This document shows, one piece after another, positions 1 to 8,008 of a DNA stretch of 52,208 nucleotides; the stretch's first letter is position 1, and every line of letters begins with the position of its first letter. The stretch covers positions 1-52,208 of the forward strand of contig CALKZY010000021.1 in NCBI GenBank assembly GCA_938002965.1. Direction: 5' to 3'. The stretch is from an uncultured Acidimicrobiales bacterium (GTDB lineage: Bacteria > Actinomycetota > Acidimicrobiia > Acidimicrobiales > SZUA-35). A model generated the notes under the pieces. It saw only the letters and a program-made list of their open reading frames with translations. It was not told where the DNA came from and searched no databases. Made by a program: the position numbers and the translations under genes.

Positions 1-385
1 CCAGGTGGTTCACCTCAGGGTTTGCGTTGGATTCCTCTACCGCCGCTCGCAACGTGCACAAACCAGAACCGTCTGGCGCTGAAGGCGGCGCTATCGGCGG
101 GTAGAGCGTGGGGATGGTCTGGAACTGTGTGTCCTTGCCACCTTTTGGCACCGTTGTTGATGGCCCTTGTTTACCGCGGTCGCTATCGCCACCGTCAGAG
201 GGGATCTCGCAACGCCCATCGCCGGGCACGGCGTCTGCGATGTCGTCCGGATTGTCCACAGTGAACTCGGTGGACGGAGGAATCGACCCATCTTGGGCAT
301 CGGCGCGAGCCGGGGCTGCCATAACCAGCGTCGCCAACAACACGCAGACGACAGCAACGTTCCAGAGTCTTCGTACGGTCCGCAA
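1..385 (-). CDS. Secreted CSLREA-type protein, 3' end cut off by the window
   Basis: The reading frame starts at a TTG (385) preceded by AAGGGG six bases upstream and runs off the left edge. The N-terminus is a clear signal peptide: basic LRTVRRLW, a hydrophobic stretch and an ARADAQ-like cleavage region. The mature part contains FTVDNPDDIADAVPGDGRC followed, after a low-complexity stretch rich in Gly, Ser and Pro, by CTLRAAVEESNA. This pairing of PGDGxC with CTLRAAVEE is the hallmark of CSLREA-domain exported proteins, which usually continue into beta-helix or repeat domains. About 128 residues are visible; what follows is unknown. No ATG lies in frame near the signal peptide, so the TTG start is chosen on the ribosome-binding site. 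The insert between the two motif halves is longer than usual. Confidence 0.72.
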   Translation of the reverse strand, partial: MRTVRRLWNVAVVCVLLATLVMAAPARADAQDGSIPPSTEFTVDNPDDIADAVPGDGRCEIPSDGGDSDRGKQGPSTTVPKGGKDTQFQTIPTLYPPIAPPSAPDGSGLCTLRAAVEESNANPEVNHL

Positions 386-497
386 TGTAGGCCCCTTGCG
401 CTTGTATGCGATCTGTCCTGCAAAGACAGAGCGACCAAGGCAACGGTTGATACACGGACGGGCGTGCCGTTCGTCTCAGCGACCCAGACCGCCGGCC

Positions 498-2156
498 TTA
501 GGTGAGCGCAATAAGGCTCGGCTGGTAATCCTCGGGCGCCTCGAACCCCAGCAGGTTCAGAGTGGTAGCCGCCACGTGGCTGAGGCCAGCATCGTCCGGT
601 GCGTCGATCCGGTAATCACCGGCATGGCTCGGGTCGTAGATCGCAAACGGGACCGGGCTCAACGTGTGCGACGTCTTCGGCGAGCGGACACCGTCTTTGT
701 CGGTGTACATCACGTCGGCGTTGCCGTGGTCGGCGGTGTAAATCAAGACTCCCCCCAGTTCTTCGATGACCGTCATCAACCGGGCGGTGCACTCTTCCAC
801 TACTTCCATCGCTTCGATGGTGGCCTCCAGGTCGCCGGTATGTCCGACCATGTCGCCGTTGGGAAAGTTGATGCGTCCAAACCGGTAACGCCCGGTTTTC
901 AGCAACCGGATGGTTTCTTCGGTGATCTCACGCACCTTCATGCCAGGTGTCTTGTTGAACTCGACGTTGTCCGATGGGATTTCAACGTAGGTTTCGAGTT
1001 CGGAGTCGATGTATCCGGAGCGGTTGCCGTTCCAGAAATAGGTGACGTGTCCGAACTTCTGGGTTTCGCTCACTGCGAAGCTGTGAACGTTTTCGTGGCA
1101 GAGGAACTCGCCCATGGTGCGATCGATAGCCGGCGGCGGCACCAGGTAGTTTTTGGGGACTTTGGTGTCGCCGTCGTACTGCAGCATTCCCGCGTAGTAC
1201 ACGTCGGGGTGGTCGCCACGGTCGAAGGCGTCGAATGCCCCGGTGCCTTCAGAGGGTTCCTCGTAGGCCCGGGAAATCTCGATGGCCCGGTCACCGCGAA
1301 AATTGAACAAGATAACCGAGTCTCCGTCGGTCATTGGTCCTACTGGTTCTCCGTCTTCGTTCACGACTACAAACTCGTCGAGATACTGGTCGCCGGCCTC
1401 CGACTCGCCATACATGGCTTCCACTGCTTCAGCGGCCGAGGAGAACGGGCGGCCGGCGCCGTGGGTGTGGCAGTGATAGCCCTTCTCCACCATCTCCCAA
1501 TCGGCCTCGTAGCGGTCCATGGTGATGCTCATTCGACCGCCGCCTGACCCAATGCGGTAATCGGCGTCATCCACCGTGGCGTTGATGTCGGCCAGTACCG
1601 CCTCGGTCGCCTCGATGTATCCCAAGGCCGAGCGGGCCGGTGTATCCCGACCGTCGTGCAGGATGTGAACCCGTGCCCGTTTCACACCTTCAGCTGCCGC
1701 TCGATGCAGGAGCTGGTAGAGGTGGCTGGTGTGAGAGTGCACGTTGCCGTCGGAGTGGAGGCCGAGAAAGTGCATCGTGGGCCGCTCAGCATCCGACCCA
1801 ACGACCGAAGAAACCGCTGTGCGCCACACGTCGGTTTCGAAGATCGATTCGTCGGCTAGGGCGGCGTTAACCAACTTCGCGCCTTGAGCGAAGATTCGTC
1901 CCGCCCCAAGTGCGTTGTGGCCGACCTCACTGTTGCCCATATCGTCATCGCTTGGAAGGCCGACAGCCAGGCCGTGGGCGGCCAATTCGGTGTACCGCGG
2001 ACCTTCAGCCAGAGCGTCCAGCGTCGGGGTGTGGGCCCGATGTACGGCGTTGTAGTCCTCGGCCGGAGCCACACCGACTCCGTCGGCCACGATGACCAAC
2101 AAGGGCCCGGAACGGCCGGCAAAGTCCGGAAGAGTTTGAAGACTGAGGTCACTCAT
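498..2156 (-). CDS. gpmI: 2,3-bisphosphoglycerate-independent phosphoglycerate mutase
   Basis: Interconverts 3-phosphoglycerate and 2-phosphoglycerate in glycolysis and gluconeogenesis, in the cytoplasm, using two metal ions (normally Mn) and a phosphoserine intermediate. The alkaline-phosphatase-fold signatures are all present: first metal Asp in VIVADGVG (residue 25), catalytic Ser76 in GNSEVGHNALGAGR, HDGRDTP around 167-173, FNFRGDRA around 284-291, DMVGHTGDLE around 435-444 and the C-terminal metal motif TADHGNAD at 474-481. At 552 residues it is longer than typical bacterial iPGM (about 510-520). The start is an ATG whose upstream sequence has both TAGACT six bases away and a GGGGGA stretch. 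It stands apart from other glycolytic genes here. Assignment is secure. Confidence 0.95.
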   Translation of the reverse strand: MSDLSLQTLPDFAGRSGPLLVIVADGVGVAPAEDYNAVHRAHTPTLDALAEGPRYTELAAHGLAVGLPSDDDMGNSEVGHNALGAGRIFAQGAKLVNAALADESIFETDVWRTAVSSVVGSDAERPTMHFLGLHSDGNVHSHTSHLYQLLHRAAAEGVKRARVHILHDGRDTPARSALGYIEATEAVLADINATVDDADYRIGSGGGRMSITMDRYEADWEMVEKGYHCHTHGAGRPFSSAAEAVEAMYGESEAGDQYLDEFVVVNEDGEPVGPMTDGDSVILFNFRGDRAIEISRAYEEPSEGTGAFDAFDRGDHPDVYYAGMLQYDGDTKVPKNYLVPPPAIDRTMGEFLCHENVHSFAVSETQKFGHVTYFWNGNRSGYIDSELETYVEIPSDNVEFNKTPGMKVREITEETIRLLKTGRYRFGRINFPNGDMVGHTGDLEATIEAMEVVEECTARLMTVIEELGGVLIYTADHGNADVMYTDKDGVRSPKTSHTLSPVPFAIYDPSHAGDYRIDAPDDAGLSHVAATTLNLLGFEAPEDYQPSLIALT

Positions 2157-2162
2157 TCCCCC

Positions 2163-2168
2163 AGTCTA
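2163..2168 (-). promoter_or_regulatory. -10 box TAGACT, leaderless start of gpmI
   Basis: TAGACT on the minus strand ends six bases before the gpmI ATG. A sigma-70-type -10 at this distance puts the transcription start at or next to the start codon, giving a leaderless mRNA; the intervening GGGGGA could alternatively act as a weak ribosome-binding site. No convincing -35 is seen. Confidence 0.5.
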
Positions 2169-2180
2169 TTTATTCGTCGG

Positions 2181-2861
2181 TCAGACCTCGCAGGCAATCC
2201 CGTCACCGTCACGATCCAGGTGTGAACCGTAACCGGGCTCGCCGCGTCGGATTGGAGCGGCACCGGCCTGGCGGGCCGCCGTACAGTTGGCGTAGTACGC
2301 CTCTTCGGCCGGACTCGGATCGACAGGGTCCTGGACGGGTCGCTCGCTATCAGTGCGGCGTTTGAACTCAACCGAGTCTGAGAAGTTCAACATCATCGCT
2401 CCCCGACTCATGCCGGTATCCAACCGGCCCGCCCAGTACACGCGTCCTTTTTCGGCCGATGGGCGGCCCATCACATTGCCGAAAACAAGGTCAACAAAGT
2501 CGGACTCACCCAGTGGGCCGTAGCGGTTCTGAAACTCTGCGCCCGAGGCGAAGGTGGAGGCAATGGAGGTTAGGGGTCTCGACTGCGCCACCCCAAGCCA
2601 GTAGCGAAGTCCGTCTGGCTGTGGTGGACGCAGGAAGAACGCACAGTACAGGCGGTAGATGGAGGCAGCGTCTGATGTCTCCAGTGCTTCGGTCGACGGA
2701 TCGACCGTCAAGCATTCGTTGGGTTCAGCACCCTGGGTTTGGGTCGGGGTTGACGGCGACGCCGAAGAGGCGGCCGGTGTGGCCAACATTCCAGCTGACA
2801 CCAACGCGGCGAGCGCGAAGGCGGTGACGAGAGATCGGACACGATGTGGGCGGCGGTGCAT
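2181..2861 (-). CDS. Secreted DUF4214 protein with C-terminal Excalibur domain
   Basis: A 226-residue exported protein of unknown function. Residues 1-35 form a signal peptide (basic MHRRPHRVR, hydrophobic core, small residues before the cleavage region). The middle, about 65-170, is a DUF4214 unit: YRLYCAFFLRPPQPDGLRYW, then AEFQNRYG, then VFGNVMGRPSAEKGRVYW. The last 40 residues are an Excalibur calcium-binding domain, with YYANCTAARQAG and the EF-hand-like loop DRDGDGIACE. DUF4214 modules are common in secreted or S-layer-associated proteins, so a cell-surface role is likely but not demonstrated. A -10 candidate TACAAT lies 28 bases upstream and AAAGGA supplies the ribosome-binding site. 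A second DUF4214 protein, fused to a peptidase, lies at 39066-40376. Confidence 0.85.
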   Translation of the reverse strand: MHRRPHRVRSLVTAFALAALVSAGMLATPAASSASPSTPTQTQGAEPNECLTVDPSTEALETSDAASIYRLYCAFFLRPPQPDGLRYWLGVAQSRPLTSIASTFASGAEFQNRYGPLGESDFVDLVFGNVMGRPSAEKGRVYWAGRLDTGMSRGAMMLNFSDSVEFKRRTDSERPVQDPVDPSPAEEAYYANCTAARQAGAAPIRRGEPGYGSHLDRDGDGIACEV

Positions 2862-2888
2862 CGAGATTCCTTTGGCGGCGGAACTCCG

Positions 2889-2894
2889 ATTGTA
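2889..2894 (-). promoter_or_regulatory. -10 box TACAAT upstream of the DUF4214/Excalibur gene
   Basis: TACAAT on the minus strand lies 27 bases before the ATG at 2861. Unlike many genes here it leaves a short leader of about 20 bases that contains AAAGGA six bases before the start codon, so this transcript should be conventionally translated. Confidence 0.45.
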
Positions 2895-2977
2895 CTCAAC
2901 GGTCCCTGCGCAGCGTATGGGAAAAGGTGCATGGGACCAGGTGCCTGGGAAATGTGGTGCGGGTTAGAACACAAGAC

Positions 2978-3826
2978 CTACTCGACGTGCGACACCAGGG
3001 TTCTGACAAGGGCACTGTCGGGGTCAGCCAGCAGCTCGATGATGTCGAAGTGGTGGCGGTCCGCTTCGATGACGCACCCAACAGGCCTATCGTCAGACGA
3101 CCAGGCCGCAGCAAGAAGTTCCGATTGTCGAACGAACTCCGGACGCTCCCGTCCGCCTACCAGGCACGTGACGGTCGGACCGTCCAGCGGCTGTCGCAGA
3201 GCCGGACTTTCGGCCTGCGCTTCTCGGTCGGTAAGACCCAGAGTGGTGTTCATTGAGGTCAGCATCAGCGGACGTAGATCATGGACCCCGCTAATGGAGA
3301 CCACCGCCTTGATTCTTTCCACCGTCTCAGATGGCAGCAAGTCTTCTTCGGCGACAAGTCTTGTGACCAGGTGCCCACCGGCCGAATGACCGGTCAACGC
3401 CAGCGGGCCGCTAAACCGTTGAGCCAGAGCCTGTACCGCCGCCGCCATCTGCAAGCCGATTTCTGTGATGGTTGCTTCGGGGGCCAGCACATAGCTGGGC
3501 ATGGCGACCGCCCACCCACGCCCGATCGGACCAGCGGCCAGGTGAGACCAATCCGATTTGTCAAACCTCACCCAGTAGCCACCGTGGACAAACACAACCA
3601 GTCCAGCAGGAGACCCTTCGGGCATGAACAGGTCAAATCGTTCACGGGGGTGGGCGCCGTAGGCCACATCGAGTTCCGCTCGGTCACCCAATGACGTCCG
3701 GAATGTCGAGGCATCGCCCGCCCACCGGTCGGGGTAGTCACTGGCACCGGGGATGTACGGAGCGTTGGCGTACTCATCGTCCCAGTCTTCGTACCAAGAC
3801 GGATCTAGATCAATCAAGTTGTCCAT
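2978..3826 (-). CDS. Alpha/beta hydrolase, kynurenine formamidase (arylformamidase)-like
   Basis: A cytoplasmic serine hydrolase of 282 residues. The oxyanion-hole motif HGGYW at residues 81-85 is the signature of the arylformamidase/carboxylesterase branch that includes kynurenine formamidase. The nucleophile elbow is GHSAGG (Ser148), and RHHFDII near residue 254 supplies the catalytic His. Formamidases of this kind hydrolyse N-formylkynurenine in tryptophan breakdown, but no other tryptophan-catabolic gene is in the window, so the substrate could be another ester or amide. The ATG start has AGGGA nine bases upstream. A longer plus-strand reading frame overlaps its 5' end but is a shadow of the RND gene frame. 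Confidence 0.8.
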   Translation of the reverse strand: MDNLIDLDPSWYEDWDDEYANAPYIPGASDYPDRWAGDASTFRTSLGDRAELDVAYGAHPRERFDLFMPEGSPAGLVVFVHGGYWVRFDKSDWSHLAAGPIGRGWAVAMPSYVLAPEATITEIGLQMAAAVQALAQRFSGPLALTGHSAGGHLVTRLVAEEDLLPSETVERIKAVVSISGVHDLRPLMLTSMNTTLGLTDREAQAESPALRQPLDGPTVTCLVGGRERPEFVRQSELLAAAWSSDDRPVGCVIEADRHHFDIIELLADPDSALVRTLVSHVE

Positions 3827-4142
3827 GGTTGGTCCCTACGCATTGATACTCCACAGGCCGGCTCCCCCCCCCGGATCGATTCTAGGACCGGGCTGCAGCG
3901 GTGGCCGATTTCACAGTGGACATGTGGGTGACCGACATCCGGTTATCGTGTCATCACGCAGACCGCACCGAGGACTGCAGCAAACCGCATCTCTCGAAGC
4001 GACGGAAACGCCGCCCTCGAGATCCGGTAAGCCCCGAGATTACTCAGGGCGCATGAGGGATTCACGTTGGGCTCGAACTCCAACTCCGCCCGTACCTTCG
4101 CCAAAATACCGTGATTATTCACCACACAGGAACCGCATAACC
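3827..4142. other. Intergenic divergent region between formamidase-like and RND genes
   Basis: A 316-base gap between two divergent genes, with no coding potential I can support. It contains a run of nine C at 3864-3872, a possible -10 TACCGT at 4107-4112 for the RND gene and, before the RND start, CAGGAA as a weak ribosome-binding site. No tRNA-like fold or strong hairpin is visible. Confidence 0.5.
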
Positions 4143-6866
4143 ATGTTGCGCCGGATCGTTCAATTCTTCGCCTCCAAGTCCTACATAACCCTCCCCATCT
4201 GGATCGCTGCTCTGGCCGCTGGCGCCATCGCCTACGTGTCACTGCTGCCTCGCGACGGTTTCCCATCGGTCGAGGTACCAGTCGCTATCGCGTCTGGCGG
4301 CTACTTCGTCGACGACCAGGAGTTGATCGACGACGAGGTGGCTCAACCCATCTCCGAAGCTCTCCTTGAGCGGGCCGAGATCGAGTCGGTTACCACCAAC
4401 TCCCGCGACAACTCTTTTGTGGCCATCGTCAGCCTGGACGACACCACCACGTCCTCCGACGGAGCTGAGCTGATCAGGTCCCAGATCGAGTCGGTCAATC
4501 TCCCTGATGAGGTCCAATGGGACGTTCAGGCCATCAACGCCGCCAAGTTCCTGGAGCGATTCGACCTCCTAGTCGGGGTACAGGGGCCTCCCGGAACCTC
4601 GGCGGAAGACCTCGAAACTGCCGCCGCCGGGATTCTCTCCGCCTTCGACAGTCAGGCTGACATAGCCGAAGCTGAAGTTGTCGAGTTGATCAGCCGAGGT
4701 ATCAACCCGGCTACCGGTGAAGCCGTCACCCAAGAGTCTGATTTCAACCAGTTCACCGCCCCCACCGACGACGGTGGCCTCGAGCTGCTGCCCATGGTCA
4801 CCGTTGGCGTCGTTGCCGCTCCAGACGTTGACGCTCTCGCCATTCGAGATGCGGTCGACGAGGTGCTGGTGGACATCGAGTCCGACGGCCTCCTGGACAC
4901 CCAGTTCGATTCGTTTGTGGCCATCGACTTCGCTACGCAGATCCGCCAGCAGGTCGGCTCACTCCAGAGCAACGTCATCACTGGTTTGGTGGCGGTCACC
5001 ATCATCGCCCTGCTGCTCATTTCGTGGCGAGCATCAATCATCACCGCCATCTTCCTGGTCACTGTGCTGGCCGTCTCATTCCTGCTGTTCTACTTGTTCG
5101 GTATCTCCATCAATACCATCTCGCTGTTCGGTGTGATCTTGGCTTTGGGGTTGTTCGTCGACGACTCGATTGTCATAACCGAGGCCATAGACAGTTTCCG
5201 CGACGGCGGGCAGAGTCCCATCGAAGTCATCGGCCATGCCATCAAGCGGGTGGGTGCCGCCAGCATTTCCGGAACCATCACCACGGTTCTAGTGTTTGCT
5301 CCGATGTTGGCCATCACCGGCATCCTTGGCGACTTCATCCGGATCCTGCCCATCTCGGTGATCATCGCCCTGGTCACGTCACTGATCCTGTCGCTCATCT
5401 TCATCCCTTTCGCCGCCCGCTTCCTGGTGTTGTCCGGGCCGCCCAGCGGTGGACCGCTGGTCCGGGCCGAAGAAGCCGCCGCCCGCTGGGTTTCGTCTCT
5501 TCCGGCCACTGAAGGCCGCAAGGGTCTCAGCATCAGCATCCTGGGATTCCTGTTGAGTTTGGCCATGATCGGTGTCGGCTTGTTTATCTTTGCCCCGCTG
5601 GTCGGTTTCAACATCTTCCCGCCGTCCAAGGACGCCGAAGCCATCGCAGTCGAGTACACCTTCCCGCCCGGCACCGCCATCGAGGATGCCAAGGCACTGA
5701 CCCTCGATGTCAACCAGCAAGCCATCGACATTCTCGGCGAGGACGTGGTCAGTGTCTACACCTTCCAGGGCAACGCACGGAGTGCCTTTGTTCAAATGAA
5801 CCTGACCGAACTTGGGAGCCGTTTACCGGCGCCCCAATTGGTGGAGGAGAAACTCGACCCCCTGGCCGAGTCCATCAGCGGCGCCCGGGTTGTCTTCAAT
5901 CAAATCTCGGCCGGGCCGCCTGAAGCCCTGTTCCCGTTCCAGGTCCAGGTTTTCGGCGACGATGCCGACGTACTGGCTGCGGCCGGCGCAGACATTGCGG
6001 CGACCCTGGACGGCGCATCAATCGAACGTCCGAACGGCACGGCATTCAACGTGTTGGAGACTGACATCGCCTTGACCGACGTCGTTTCCCGTCAAGACGG
6101 CCGCCGCCTCATTGAGGTACGGGCCCGCTTCGATGGCACCGACACCACAACCACGGTCAGTGAAACCCAAACGTTCCTCGAGGATCAGTACGGGCCGAGT
6201 GAGTTGGCCGCCCTCGGGCTGGAAAGCGACGCCCTTGGATTCGACTTTGGGCTGGAAAGCGACAACCAGGAATCGTTCAACTCGATGCCGATGGCATTTG
6301 GTATCGCCTTGATCGGCATGCTGATTCTGCTGATCATCCAGTTCCGGTCAACCGCTCAGTGGCTTCTGGTGTTCCTGGCCATCCCGTTCAGCTTCTTCGG
6401 TGTGTTTGGCGGGTTACTGCTGACTAACAACGTCATCAGCTTCTTCGTGATGCTCGGCCTTCTCGGCCTCATCGGTATAGCGGTTAACAACACCATCTTG
6501 TTGACCGACTTCGCCAATCAGGAGCGCCGGGCTGGTGCCACCCGCAAGCAGGCCATCGAAACGGCGCTTCGTCGTCGTTTCCGTCCGCTGGTGGCAACGA
6601 CGCTCACCACGGTCGCCGGAGTGTTACCACTGGCGCTCTCCGACCCGTTCTGGGAAGCCCTCGGGTTCACCATCATCTTCGGGTTGTTGTCCAGCACCTT
6701 CCTAGTTCTGGTGTCGTTCCCGTACTACTACCTGGCTTTGGAGACCGTCCGAGACAAAGTGGTCACCCCGTGGCGACCCAAAGAGATGCGCCCCGGCTCC
6801 TCGGCCAAGGCCACCGATTGGCCGGAAGCGAGCCAAGCGCTGGAACCTGAACTGTCAGGAACTTGA
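4143..6866 (+). CDS. RND-family efflux transporter (AcrB/HAE1-like)
   Basis: A proton-driven inner-membrane exporter of 907 residues, close to the usual length for single-polypeptide RND pumps. It shows the expected internal duplication: TM1 at about 17-36, a large extracytoplasmic loop, then a TM2-TM6 block with the proton-relay pair in GLFVDDSIVITEA (Asp-Asp about 339-340), a second loop, and the second TM block with GLIGIAVNNTILLTDF at about 775-790. The first half keeps the acidic pair; the second half has Asn-Asn at the equivalent place, as is common in this superfamily. The ATG at 4143 is chosen because the frame upstream of it overlaps the divergent gene and lacks hydrophobic or charged pattern. 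No membrane-fusion or outer-membrane partner is adjacent. It could export the product of the NRPS locus that follows, but that is conjecture. Confidence 0.88.
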   Translation: MLRRIVQFFASKSYITLPIWIAALAAGAIAYVSLLPRDGFPSVEVPVAIASGGYFVDDQELIDDEVAQPISEALLERAEIESVTTNSRDNSFVAIVSLDDTTTSSDGAELIRSQIESVNLPDEVQWDVQAINAAKFLERFDLLVGVQGPPGTSAEDLETAAAGILSAFDSQADIAEAEVVELISRGINPATGEAVTQESDFNQFTAPTDDGGLELLPMVTVGVVAAPDVDALAIRDAVDEVLVDIESDGLLDTQFDSFVAIDFATQIRQQVGSLQSNVITGLVAVTIIALLLISWRASIITAIFLVTVLAVSFLLFYLFGISINTISLFGVILALGLFVDDSIVITEAIDSFRDGGQSPIEVIGHAIKRVGAASISGTITTVLVFAPMLAITGILGDFIRILPISVIIALVTSLILSLIFIPFAARFLVLSGPPSGGPLVRAEEAAARWVSSLPATEGRKGLSISILGFLLSLAMIGVGLFIFAPLVGFNIFPPSKDAEAIAVEYTFPPGTAIEDAKALTLDVNQQAIDILGEDVVSVYTFQGNARSAFVQMNLTELGSRLPAPQLVEEKLDPLAESISGARVVFNQISAGPPEALFPFQVQVFGDDADVLAAAGADIAATLDGASIERPNGTAFNVLETDIALTDVVSRQDGRRLIEVRARFDGTDTTTTVSETQTFLEDQYGPSELAALGLESDALGFDFGLESDNQESFNSMPMAFGIALIGMLILLIIQFRSTAQWLLVFLAIPFSFFGVFGGLLLTNNVISFFVMLGLLGLIGIAVNNTILLTDFANQERRAGATRKQAIETALRRRFRPLVATTLTTVAGVLPLALSDPFWEALGFTIIFGLLSSTFLVLVSFPYYYLALETVRDKVVTPWRPKEMRPGSSAKATDWPEASQALEPELSGT

Positions 6867-6870
6867 GCGT

Positions 6871-7830
6871 CTAGGCGTCGAGGGAGCCCTGCGCTTCGAT
6901 AATTTCGTCGCTGCCCCCGATGCCGGCTTTAACTGCAATTACGTACTCGCCGTCCAGGTCATTCGACGCTTCGCATTCAAAATTGAGTGGGATCTCGTCG
7001 TCGAACACGATGAACTCAGGTAGCTCGCCGGCGGGCATCGTCTCCACCGTGCAGGAGACGTTGACCAGGCCGTCGTTGGATTCGACTGCGACCAGGAAGT
7101 CACTGAGGTAGACGGGGTCCGAGCCGGTTGAAGCATTGGTGGCGCTGGCCACACCGCTGAACGACTTGGCTCCGGTGGCCGTAATCTGAGCCAGTTCCAG
7201 ATCGAGAGCTTGACGGCTGTCGTCCAAGCCCACGTAGCCGGAGTGATCGCTGGCCGACACGGTTGTTCCGTCGACGGTGACGGTGGCGCTCGCTGACTTG
7301 GTGAACTCCCCGGCCGAAGCCGAACTGGTCGCTTCGCAGTCGACGGTCTGACCTATGGCCAAATTGATGGTGCACACCAGACCTTCAACCTCGTCGACAA
7401 CGTCAACTTCGGTGAGATCGACGTCACCGGTGTTGGTGACCTGGTAGCTCCAGGTGACCGCCTCACCGGCGGCGACAACCAAGCCGTCGCCCTCGCCATC
7501 AGCTGTTACCGCCGACAGGACAACAGTCAAATCTGGCCGGAAGACGTCCTCGGCTTCATCGCCCTGCGGATCAACTTCTAGCTCATCCGGAGCATCTTGT
7601 ATGTCTTCGTCGACCTCACTGTCGATATTGCTGTCGATGTCGCTCTCGACATCACTCTCGTCGGGGACATCGTCTGCCGGTTGAATCTCCGGCTCACCGC
7701 TTGCCGTATCGACCGTCGTTTCATCGACGAACGCCAAATCGCCTTCGGCCGCGGCGGCGAGGTCACTTCTGTCAGTACAGGCGCCCGCCGTTAGAACCAC
7801 GATCACAACAAGCACGAGAATTCTTCGCAT
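6871..7830 (-). CDS. Acidic lipoprotein with DUF11/DUF7507-like repeat domain
   Basis: A predicted lipoprotein of 319 residues. The start at 7830 gives MRRILVLVVIVVLTAGAC, a textbook lipoprotein signal with Cys18 as the lipidated residue; an upstream in-frame ATG (7896) would put 22 irrelevant residues before it. Residues about 30-95 are an Asp/Glu-rich linker (repeats of DSDID and SEVDED type). Residues about 100-200 read like a DUF11/DUF7507 domain (TNTGDVDLTEVDVVD, then a Cys pair typical of these domains), and the C-terminal third looks like another beta-sandwich with two Cys. Function unknown; a cell-surface adhesin-like or structural role is plausible. Its stop codon is only four bases from the convergent RND stop codon. 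Confidence 0.72.
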   Translation of the reverse strand: MRRILVLVVIVVLTAGACTDRSDLAAAAEGDLAFVDETTVDTASGEPEIQPADDVPDESDVESDIDSNIDSEVDEDIQDAPDELEVDPQGDEAEDVFRPDLTVVLSAVTADGEGDGLVVAAGEAVTWSYQVTNTGDVDLTEVDVVDEVEGLVCTINLAIGQTVDCEATSSASAGEFTKSASATVTVDGTTVSASDHSGYVGLDDSRQALDLELAQITATGAKSFSGVASATNASTGSDPVYLSDFLVAVESNDGLVNVSCTVETMPAGELPEFIVFDDEIPLNFECEASNDLDGEYVIAVKAGIGGSDEIIEAQGSLDA

Positions 7831-8008
7831 ACAAGACTGTCTCGACGCCAACACGTCGCACATGAGCGAATCGGATCGACCAAAAATCGAAGTCAAACCC
7901 TATGTGGGCATTACGGCCCCCGTCCAGCTCTCCGAGTAGGCCTATCGGACTACGATTTCAGCTTTGAGCGGTTCATCCAATGAGCTGACGGCGTTGTTGT
8001 GAGTTGGG

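Noticed and set aside
108..1547. 479-residue plus-strand ORF across the gpmI gene
   Set aside because: It is antisense to gpmI, whose motifs are complete; composition is that of a shadow frame with no domain pattern.
3864..3872. Run of nine C, possibly a phase-variable tract
   Set aside because: It lies in the intergenic region about 270 bases from the RND start and 38 bases from the formamidase-like start; without read evidence it is only a homopolymer.
3753..4142. In-frame 5' extension of the RND gene to 3753
   Set aside because: It overlaps the divergent formamidase-like gene and codes for Pro/Arg/Ser-rich sequence without signal or domain; the ATG at 4143 begins a normal RND N-terminus.
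7926..7952. Imperfect palindrome around AGGCCTA after the NRPS gene
   Set aside because: Too short and imperfect, with no T-run, to be called the NRPS terminator.
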